A stretch of 64,000 nucleotides of DNA from Taklimakanibacter lacteus (lineage in GTDB: Bacteria > Pseudomonadota > Alphaproteobacteria > Rhizobiales > Aestuariivirgaceae), in contig QOZQ01000018.1 in the NCBI GenBank assembly GCA_003576695.1, forward strand, positions 19,941-83,940, read 5' to 3'. The translations under genes and the position numbers were made by a program. Position 1 is the stretch's first letter. Each line of letters starts with the position of its first letter. Positions 58,193 to 64,000 of the stretch are shown here, piece after piece. The notes beneath the pieces were generated by a model, which did no database searches, was not told the DNA's origin, and was given only the letters and a program-made list of their open reading frames with translations.

Positions 58193-58333
58193 ATGGCGAA
58201 GCATGCACAGACTTCCCAGCCGGCAAGCGATGCCGACCGGCCCTTCCTGATCTCGATCTTTATCGGGCTCGCGGCCGCAACCATCGGCACAGGCGCCATT
58301 GCGGCGATGTTGGCCTGGACGATGACGCAATAA
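58193..58333 (+). CDS. 46-residue single-helix membrane protein
   Basis: The frame codes MAKHAQTSQP, a polar stretch, then a hydrophobic helix with small residues (IFIGLAAATIGTGAIAAMLAW). It starts four bases after the previous stop and ends just before a strong terminator, so it is probably co-transcribed with the secreted protein. The ribosome site is weak. Function unknown. Confidence 0.55.
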   Translation: MAKHAQTSQPASDADRPFLISIFIGLAAATIGTGAIAAMLAWTMTQ

Positions 58334-58336
58334 ACA

Positions 58337-58368
58337 AGGCCCGCAGATCCTTTCAAATCTGCGGGCCT
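58337..58368 (+). terminator. Terminator of the secreted/small-membrane protein pair
   Basis: AGGCCCGCAGAT pairs perfectly with ATCTGCGGGCCT around an 8-nt loop, followed by CTTGCTTGT. It ends three bases after the small gene's stop codon begins its 3' flank. Confidence 0.8.
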
Positions 58369-58384
58369 CTTGCTTGTGTCAAAA

Positions 58385-58423
58385 CTTAGCTGTTGCGCTA
58401 AGTGTTGTCTCGTGATACTTAGC
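58385..58423. promoter_or_regulatory. Probable ArsR-type operator
   Basis: CTTAGC-TGTTGC-GCTAAG (58385-58402) is a perfect palindrome, and a third CTTAGC follows at 58418-58423, four bases before the regulator's ATG. The position suits autorepression by the ArsR-family protein encoded next. Confidence 0.55.
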
Positions 58424-58426
58424 CTT

Positions 58427-58768
58427 ATGGCTCAGTATAACCAGCTTGATCATGTCTTCCAGGCGCTTGCCGACCCGACCCGCCGGGCGGTGATCGGGCG
58501 CCTGGGGCAGGGACCGGCCAGCATCAGCGATCTGGCGAAACCCTTCGCCATGGCGCTGCCGTCCTTCATGAAACACATCCACTATCTCGAGGACAGCGGG
58601 CTCATCCGCACCAGCAAGGAAGGCCGGGTTCGGACCTGCATCCTCGAGAAGAAGACTCTTGCCACGGCGGAAAGCTGGCTCGCCCGGCAGCGCGCCCTCT
58701 GGGAGGGCCGGACCGACAGGCTCGAGCACTTCGTCATCGCCGAACAGAACAGGAAAAATCCGAAATGA
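58427..58768 (+). CDS. ArsR-family winged-helix regulator
   Basis: The 113-residue protein has the ArsR fold: LADPTRRAVIGRLGQG, the recognition helix region ISDLAKPFAMALPSFMKHIHYLEDSGLI, and the wing SKEGRVRTCIL. It lacks the metal-binding CxC of ArsR itself and matches the non-metal subgroup paired with AHSA1 proteins. The ATG at 58427 has no clear ribosome site and lies close to the likely promoter, so it may be leaderless. Confidence 0.85.
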   Translation: MAQYNQLDHVFQALADPTRRAVIGRLGQGPASISDLAKPFAMALPSFMKHIHYLEDSGLIRTSKEGRVRTCILEKKTLATAESWLARQRALWEGRTDRLEHFVIAEQNRKNPK

Positions 58769-59232
58769 ATCGTCCGCTCAATCCCGATCTCGATCTCAGC
58801 GTGTCGCGCATCATCAAGGCGCCGCGCCAGGCGGTGTGGCGCGCCTGGACCGATCCCCGCCGCTTCGAGCAATGGTGGATACCGGCGCCGGCCAAATGCA
58901 AGGTGGTCGCCATGGAGCTTCGTCCCGGCGGCTCCTTCATCACCCGGATGAGCGAGAATGGCGGCACTTTCGGGCCGCATGTCAGCGGCTGCTTCCTTGC
59001 CGTCGACGACCTCGAGCGGATCGTCTTCACCGATGCGCTGCTCGGCGGCTGGCGGCCGTCCGAGCAGTCCTTCATGACCGCGGTCATCACCTTCAAGGAT
59101 CATCCGCAAGGCACCGACTATATGGCCTATGCGATGCATCGCAATCCGGAGGATCGCAAGACGCATGAGGAAATGGGATTCCATGACGGCTGGGGTACGG
59201 TCACCGCGCAGCTCGCCGGGCTTGTCGAATGA
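58765..59232 (+). CDS. SRPBCC/AHSA1-domain protein
   Basis: The 155-residue protein has the helix-grip fold of AHSA1-like proteins: SVSRIIKAPRQAVWRAWTDP, FEQWWIPAP and the C-terminal GWGTVTAQLAGLVE. It overlaps the regulator gene by ATGA. Such ArsR-AHSA1 pairs are common and little studied; the protein probably binds a small hydrophobic ligand. Confidence 0.86.
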   Translation: MNRPLNPDLDLSVSRIIKAPRQAVWRAWTDPRRFEQWWIPAPAKCKVVAMELRPGGSFITRMSENGGTFGPHVSGCFLAVDDLERIVFTDALLGGWRPSEQSFMTAVITFKDHPQGTDYMAYAMHRNPEDRKTHEEMGFHDGWGTVTAQLAGLVE

Positions 59233-59237
59233 GACTG

Positions 59238-59500
59238 ATCCCTCCGCCGCGCGACCTTGCTCCGCCGAAGCGAAGCCTGTTTGCCCCACCGGAGAGAAAA
59301 CCTGGCTTCGCGAAGGCGAGAGCGCGGGGAGGGTGGACGCCCGCAGGGCGGACGGGTGGGGTCTCTCGCCGAGACAGTGTCTGAATAATTGGTCTGAACG
59401 GCTCGCAGATTGCTTTGCCTGCGAGACCTCCTTGCTGAGACACCCCACCCGTCGCGCGTTCCGCGCGCCACCCTCCCCGCCTTCGGCGGCGGAGGGAGAT
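59238..59500. repeat. Composite palindromic element with a nested 70-bp module
   Basis: Arms (ATCCCTCCGCCG at left, matched at right) share GGGGAGGGTGG and GACGGGTGGGGT-TCTC in inverted order. The left arm alone holds the 70-bp module (59252-59321, CGACCTTGCTCCGCC to GAAGGCGAGA). The centre (about 59370-59440) is unlike those of the other elements. It occupies almost the whole 278-bp gap. Confidence 0.72.
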
Positions 59501-59510
59501 TTATCGTGCT

Positions 59511-60734
59511 TTAGTTGACCGTCTGGCGCTTGGCGCCGCTATCGGCCTGTTCGTCATTCGAATATTCGCCGGCATTGTCGAACATCCGGCAGGCGAGCTC
59601 GGTCTTGATGAAGGAGAAGGCGACGCAGCTGTCGCTGTCGCGGCAGCTCGCCTCGCAATCCTCGAAGCGGTCCTGCGAGCTCTGGCGGAACGGGTCGCCC
59701 GGGAACAATTTGTGGCGGAAGCGGATCATGGCGACCGTGGCGTCGGAAATGGGCGGCGGATAGGTATCGTCCTTGAGGCCGCTCATGGTGCTGGGCTCCA
59801 TCAGGCGCAAGGTCGGATCACCCTTCAGGAAGCACATCGCGTTCCACATATTGAAGGAGTAGGCGCGGCATGAGCCGTTGCCGGCGCAGGCGCTTTCGCA
59901 CGAAGCGAGATCGCCGATGCTCTGCGCATCGAGCAGCGGCCCCGACAGGTCGGTGTTCGGCATGCGCCGGAACGACATCTCGATCCGGGGCTCGGGCTTG
60001 CTCTGCTCCTTCAGCAGCACCTGCGCCACCTTGAGGCCGGCCTCTGCCGTCTCGCTGGGCCTGAGCTCGAGCGAGCGGCGGTAATCGGCAATGGCGCGAT
60101 CATAAAGACGCAGTTCCTGATAGGCCTTGGCGCGGCTGCGGTAGAAGAGGGCGCTTTTCGGGTTGATCACGATGGCCTGGTCGAAATCGACAAGGGCGCG
60201 GTCATACTCGCCCTTCTTGAAGAACACATTGCCGCGATTGCCATAGGCGCCGGCATAGGCCGGATCGAGGGCGATGGCCTGGCTGTAGTCCTCGATCGCC
60301 CGGTCGAGATCGCCCTTTCCGGCATAGGCGACGGCGCGGTTGTTGTAGGCAAGCGTCAGACCGGGACTGAGCACGATCGCCTGGTCGAAATCGGCGATGG
60401 CGCGGTCATAGTCGCGCTTGGCATGATAGGCGTTGCCGCGGTTGTTGTAGACATTGGCATTCCGGGGATCGAGGGAGATCGACGCCGAATAGTCGCTGAT
60501 CGCCTGATCGTAATAACCCATGCCGAAATATTCGAGACCGCGGTTGAGATAGGCGATGGCCATGACGGGAGCGGAATTGCTGCCCGCCTCGATCAGGGAG
60601 GTGCAGGCCCTGATCGAGGGCTCGCCCTTAAGCTTTTCGCAATCATAACGCTCGTCGGCGCGACCGGTTGCGGCGGGCATCGCCAGGAAGGCGAGCAACG
60701 AAATCGTCAGAATATCGAGCCTTCGTCCGCGCAT
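59511..60734 (-). CDS. Exported TPR protein with two PAN/apple-like modules
   Basis: The 407-residue protein has a signal peptide (ISLLAFLAMPAATGRA), about five tetratricopeptide repeats (for example AYLNRGLEYFGMGYYDQAI, AYNNRAVAYAGKGDLDRAI) over residues 60-250, and two Cys-rich PAN-like modules: CESACAGNGSCRAYSF...CFLK and CEASCRDSDSCVAFSF...CRMF. Both kinds of domain bind proteins or sugars, so a periplasmic or surface scaffold is likely. ATG 60734 was preferred to a TTG eight codons upstream; neither has a strong ribosome site. Confidence 0.78.
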   Translation of the reverse strand: MRGRRLDILTISLLAFLAMPAATGRADERYDCEKLKGEPSIRACTSLIEAGSNSAPVMAIAYLNRGLEYFGMGYYDQAISDYSASISLDPRNANVYNNRGNAYHAKRDYDRAIADFDQAIVLSPGLTLAYNNRAVAYAGKGDLDRAIEDYSQAIALDPAYAGAYGNRGNVFFKKGEYDRALVDFDQAIVINPKSALFYRSRAKAYQELRLYDRAIADYRRSLELRPSETAEAGLKVAQVLLKEQSKPEPRIEMSFRRMPNTDLSGPLLDAQSIGDLASCESACAGNGSCRAYSFNMWNAMCFLKGDPTLRLMEPSTMSGLKDDTYPPPISDATVAMIRFRHKLFPGDPFRQSSQDRFEDCEASCRDSDSCVAFSFIKTELACRMFDNAGEYSNDEQADSGAKRQTVN

Positions 60735-60833
60735 CTGAGCATGATCCGGAGCGAGCAAAGCCGACCGCCGGCCAAGCCGTCCAGTGGCCCCGCGGGTACC
60801 GGTCCTGGATAGCAGCTGCGGCTTTCCAGCCTC

Positions 60834-61916
60834 TTAACGCCTGTGCATGCAGCGGGGCGTCGCCATCGGCAGGCGCATGGCGAGGCTTGCCTGCTCGCGC
60901 AGCGTGCCGAGCCTCGTCAGAGCCACCGGCAGGCGGGACGGCGGGTCGCCCCATTCCTCATAGAGGGCATGAGCGTTGCGGATGATCCGCTCAGGCGAAT
61001 CCCACCGGGCGAAAGCCGTCGCCTGGAAGGAAGGACTCAAGAGCAGATCGGCCGCCGCCCGGGCGGGCGGCATGCCCTGCCGGCGGCGCTTGTGCAATTC
61101 GTCCTCGAGGGTCTGCCAATAGGCGATCTGCAATTCGACATCCGGGCGCGTCGCGACCGGCCCGTGGCCGGGCACGATGACCTGCGCATCGAGCGCCAGA
61201 ATCCGGCGCAAGGCAGCGATGATATTGGCGAGCGGCCCCGCCCACATGACCGGCGTGCCGCCCGTGAACAGAATGTCGCCGGCATAGAGAACTCTTTCGG
61301 AGGGGACATGGACCATGGCATCGCCCTCGGTATGCGCCGGTCCCGTTTCGATGAGCGTGAGCTCGACGCCGTTCACGGCGATGGTGGTCTCGCCGGAGAA
61401 GCCCTGATTGGGCGTGGTCAGGCGTATGCCGCGGAAGTCGTAGGGCGCCAGCATCGCGCCGGCATAGTGACCGAGCCTGTCGAGGCCCGCGACCGGCAAG
61501 GCCTTCATCACGCGGGTAGCCTGCGCCAGAGCGCGCAGCGAACCGGGCGTCACATGATGCATGTGCCTGATGCAGGCATGCGTCGCGATGATGCGGCGGC
61601 CGGCGAAGAGCTGGTTGCCCCAGCAATGATCGCCATCGGCATGGGTGTTGATCACGCTGTCGACCGGCGATGGCCCTACGATGTCGGCGGCAAAGCCGAG
61701 GAATTCGCGCGCGTAGGTGAGATCCCATCCGGTGTCGATGATGACGCTCTTGCCGCGGCAATCGACGAGCCCGAAATTGGCCTCGCCCCATGACCCGTTC
61801 GGCACCATCCAGGCATAGGTCCTGCCGGCCAGGCGATAGAGGCCTTCGCGAAAGCGGGGCGTCTCGCCATAGCGCGTCGTGTTGCGGTCGGGACCTTTGA
61901 GGAAGACAGGTGTCAC
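60834..61916 (-). CDS. MBL-fold metallo-hydrolase
   Basis: The 360-residue protein has the zinc motif THADGDH near residue 91-97, later ligands in GPAHTEGD, the Asp in YAGDILF and the His in VPGHGPV. It has no signal peptide. It resembles hydrolases of the glyoxalase II/lactonase group more than class B lactamases. The start is GTG, overlapping the FAH-family stop as GTGA, so the two act together, perhaps on a cyclic or beta-keto acid. Confidence 0.82.
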   Translation of the reverse strand: MTPVFLKGPDRNTTRYGETPRFREGLYRLAGRTYAWMVPNGSWGEANFGLVDCRGKSVIIDTGWDLTYAREFLGFAADIVGPSPVDSVINTHADGDHCWGNQLFAGRRIIATHACIRHMHHVTPGSLRALAQATRVMKALPVAGLDRLGHYAGAMLAPYDFRGIRLTTPNQGFSGETTIAVNGVELTLIETGPAHTEGDAMVHVPSERVLYAGDILFTGGTPVMWAGPLANIIAALRRILALDAQVIVPGHGPVATRPDVELQIAYWQTLEDELHKRRRQGMPPARAAADLLLSPSFQATAFARWDSPERIIRNAHALYEEWGDPPSRLPVALTRLGTLREQASLAMRLPMATPRCMHRR

Positions 61917-62806
61917 AGGATCCGGTGGGTGATCTCACCCACCCCTTCGATGACGAGCCGCAGCTCGTCGCCTTTGGCGAGCAAGTGGCCGGCCTCCAGG
62001 CCGCACCCTCCCGGCAGCGTGCCCGTCGCGATCAGCTCGCCCGGATGAAGCTGCTCGTCCTTCGACAGATGCGCCAGAACCTCGCTTAGGCTCCAGCGCA
62101 TGCCGGCCGCGCTCGGCCGCGCAACATGCCGGCCATTGATCTCGACCACAGCCCGAAGCGCATCGAGGCGCGGCAGGATTTCATCGGCGGTGACCAGTGT
62201 CCCCGACATCGAGCTCATGAAGTGCTTGCTCTTCTGCGGTCCGAAGCCCGAGCGCATCTCGGCGCGCTGGATGTCGCGGGCGGAGAAGTCGTTGACGACG
62301 ACAAAGCCGCCGATCGCGGCATGGGCCTCTTCCGGCGTGGCGTTGCGCAAGGGCCTGGCCAGGACGAAGCCCAGCTCGAGCTCGTAATCGAGGGCCTGCG
62401 TGAAGGTGGGGATGGCGATGGGCGTTCCGCTCGGCACGATGGTGAGATGATTGCCGAAATAATAAACCGGCTGGACATTCGAGAGCTTCGGCGGGCGGAA
62501 AGCCGGGAAGGTCGATCCCGTCAGCTTCTCATAGGCCTGTGCGAGGCGCGAAGCGGCCGGCATGAACCGGCGGACATAGCCCCGCGAGGAATTGACCCAA
62601 TGGTCCTCGTAAAGCAGGACATCGCGGAAGGACCTCGGCTGGAAAGGCAGCACAAGCCCACCCTTGCTCGCAGGCGGGGGAAGCCCTGTGAGCCAGGCGA
62701 GCTGCGCGGCCTCGTCCTCGGCAAGGGCCGTCCAGCCACCTGCCGTTTCGACCTCGATGACGCTCGTTCCCGGCCGGCCAGGTATGATGTGGCGACGTAT
62801 TTTCAC
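61913..62806 (-). CDS. Fumarylacetoacetate hydrolase family protein
   Basis: The 297-residue protein has the FAH fold with metal ligands in the LDYELELGFVLA segment (Glu-x-Glu) and VVNDFSARDIQ, and KSKHFMSSMS. The family hydrolyses or decarboxylates acylpyruvates and related acids. GTG 62806 was chosen: GAGGTGG precedes it, while a GTG at 62812 lies within that site. The chain is made in one message with the MBL hydrolase. Confidence 0.83.
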   Translation of the reverse strand: MKIRRHIIPGRPGTSVIEVETAGGWTALAEDEAAQLAWLTGLPPPASKGGLVLPFQPRSFRDVLLYEDHWVNSSRGYVRRFMPAASRLAQAYEKLTGSTFPAFRPPKLSNVQPVYYFGNHLTIVPSGTPIAIPTFTQALDYELELGFVLARPLRNATPEEAHAAIGGFVVVNDFSARDIQRAEMRSGFGPQKSKHFMSSMSGTLVTADEILPRLDALRAVVEINGRHVARPSAAGMRWSLSEVLAHLSKDEQLHPGELIATGTLPGGCGLEAGHLLAKGDELRLVIEGVGEITHRIL

Positions 62807-62954
62807 GACCACCTCGTTGGGGCTAGCAACAGTCTACGTCCGGTAGCAACTGCTTCATCCCGCTATTCCATCTACAGCCGTGAACGGAAAGCAAGTGATG
62901 GACACCGGCAACCTGTTGATTCTAGTGTCGGACGGCAAGAATGGGAGATTCACG

Positions 62955-63701
62955 TTGAGCGTCAAGAAAGTCGCACTGGTGACCGGTGCCGGGTCGGGCA
63001 TCGGCCGGGCCGTCGCCAAGGGGCTGGCCAAGGCCGGCTATTCGGTCGTGCTGGCGGGCCGCCGCCAGGATGCGCTCGATGCCACCAAAGCCGAGATCGG
63101 CGGCGATTGCCTGGCGGTTGCGACCAATATCGCCGATCCCGCCTCGGTCGCGGCACTGTTCGCGGCCACGAAGAAGACCTTCGGCCGGCTCGATGTGCTG
63201 TTCAACAATGCCGGCATCGGCGCGCCCGCCATCCCGCTCGAGAACCTCAGCGTCGAGCAATGGAAATCCGTCGTCGACACCAATCTGTCGGGCGCCTTCT
63301 ACTGCACCCAGGAAGCGTTCCGGCTGATGAAGTCGCAGTCGCCTTCGGGCGGGCGCATCATCAACAACGGCTCGATCTCGGCGCATGTGCCGCGCCCGCT
63401 GTCGGCGCCCTATACCGCGACCAAGCATGCGATCACCGGCCTGACGCGCTCGACCTCGCTCGACGGGCGCAAATACAATATCGCCTGCGGTCAGATCGAT
63501 ATCGGCAATGCCGCGACCGAGATGACGGCCAGGATGGCGAGCGGCGTGCTGCAGGCCGATCTGTCGACCAAGCCCGAGCCCACCATGGATGCGCGCCATG
63601 TGGTCGATGCGGTGGTGCATATGGCATCCCTGCCGCTCGATGTGAATGTGCTGTTCATGACGGTGATGGCCAACACCATGCCCTTTGTCGGGCGCGGCTA
63701 G
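62955..63701 (+). CDS. Short-chain dehydrogenase/reductase
   Basis: The 248-residue NAD(P)-dependent oxidoreductase has TGAGSGIG at the N-terminus, NNAG, the catalytic Ser in NNGSISA and the Tyr/Lys in YTATK. The start is TTG at 62955, preceded by GGGAGA at six bases; upstream codons do not look coding. It diverges from the FAH-MBL pair and may be part of the same pathway. Substrate unknown. Confidence 0.85.
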   Translation: MSVKKVALVTGAGSGIGRAVAKGLAKAGYSVVLAGRRQDALDATKAEIGGDCLAVATNIADPASVAALFAATKKTFGRLDVLFNNAGIGAPAIPLENLSVEQWKSVVDTNLSGAFYCTQEAFRLMKSQSPSGGRIINNGSISAHVPRPLSAPYTATKHAITGLTRSTSLDGRKYNIACGQIDIGNAATEMTARMASGVLQADLSTKPEPTMDARHVVDAVVHMASLPLDVNVLFMTVMANTMPFVGRG

Positions 63702-63769
63702 GGAGCGATGAGTTCAAGCTGACGCGTCACCCTCACCCTCATCGACGCTAGTTAAGTGATGTGCGCTGA

Positions 63770-63854
63770 TTCTCCCTCCGCCACCCTCCCCGCCTCTCGC
63801 CTTCGCGAAGCCGAGGCTTCGCTTCGGCGGAGCAAGGTCGGCGGCGGAGGGAGA
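63770..63854. repeat. Palindromic element with a 46-bp form of the nested module
   Basis: The outer arms TCTCCCTCCGCC and GGCGGAGGGAGA enclose, on the minus strand, the same module found at 55531 and 59252, but 24 bp shorter (63795-63840): the two hairpin halves meet at GAAGCCTCGGCTTC without the centre. It lies in the 299-bp stretch after the SDR gene. Bases 63855-64000 hold nothing I can support. Confidence 0.7.
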
Positions 63855-64000
63855 TTATGATCTGAGGGATGCTTCGAGGCGCTGTTTCACCGGTGAAATT
63901 TCTTACTGTGTCACAAACGCCTCGTTCGTCTTGTTTTGCGGTGCGGTGAGATAGGGGCTGCACAACAAGGGCATCGTGGCAGTGTGCTGACGAGAGAGGC

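Noticed and set aside
60834..61916. Class B beta-lactamase for the MBL protein
   Set aside because: There is no signal peptide and it is operonic with a FAH-family enzyme, which points to metabolism.

Overview
The window is chromosomal DNA of a GC-rich alphaproteobacterium, most likely of the order Hyphomicrobiales (Rhizobiales). The signs are an F1-only ATP synthase operon (atpHAGDC without F0 genes), the conserved block rplU-rpmA-GNAT-obgE-proB-proA-nadD-rsfS-rlmH-envC-ctpA-DUF610-rppH, an inositol operon whose iolC carries a DUF2090 domain, two rhizobial-type sugar ABC systems, and many intergenic palindromes of the kind common in this order. No integrase, transposase, phage gene or CRISPR array was seen. 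The species cannot be named from the sequence.

Layout. 1-5.0 kb: myo-inositol catabolism (iolD, iolC-DUF2090) and an RpiR-type regulator, probably IolR. 5.1-9.05 kb: a divergent sugar ABC transporter (ATPase, permease, binding protein) and a Gfo/Idh/MocA oxidoreductase. 9.1-12.4 kb: a beta-CASP metallo-hydrolase, a LOG-family protein and a PPK2 polyphosphate kinase. 12.4-16.6 kb: an RND efflux pump and its adaptor. 16.8-25.2 kb: a leftward eight-gene run with nucleoside hydrolase, ribokinase, a polyamine-type ABC transporter (binding protein, two permeases, ATPase), an isochorismatase-like hydrolase and a GH63-like glucosidase. 25.5-32.0 kb: a DUF1127 small protein, atpHAGDC and an unusual signal peptidase I. 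32.0-34.3 kb: a DEAD-box helicase and a HAD hydrolase. 34.3-47.1 kb: the conserved housekeeping block listed above, interrupted by a lytic transglycosylase and a small secreted protein. 47.4-51.9 kb: tRNA-Ser(CGA), a 1,095-residue protein joining an HprK-like kinase domain to two glycosyltransferase domains and a methyltransferase-like domain, and a secreted protein with a Ser/Thr-rich, collagen-like tail. 51.9-56.8 kb: a second (rhamnose/AI-2-type) sugar ABC transporter. 56.9-64 kb: a GNAT remnant, small secreted and membrane proteins, an ArsR-AHSA1 pair, a TPR-PAN protein, and catabolic enzymes (MBL fold, FAH family, SDR).

How they fit. The iol genes and the divergent ABC transporter appear to be one inositol/polyol uptake and breakdown module under one repressor; candidate GGAA-N6-TTCC operators lie on both sides of the regulator. 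The nucleoside hydrolase-ribokinase pair with its own transporter suggests uptake of a nucleoside-like compound, release of ribose and its phosphorylation. The most unusual locus is the HprK-GT-MTase-GT fusion and its neighbour with the mucin-like tail, a possible protein or surface glycosylation pair. A second theme is a family of nested palindromic elements: a 70-bp module sits inside one arm of two larger inverted repeats, and a 46-bp version sits in a third.
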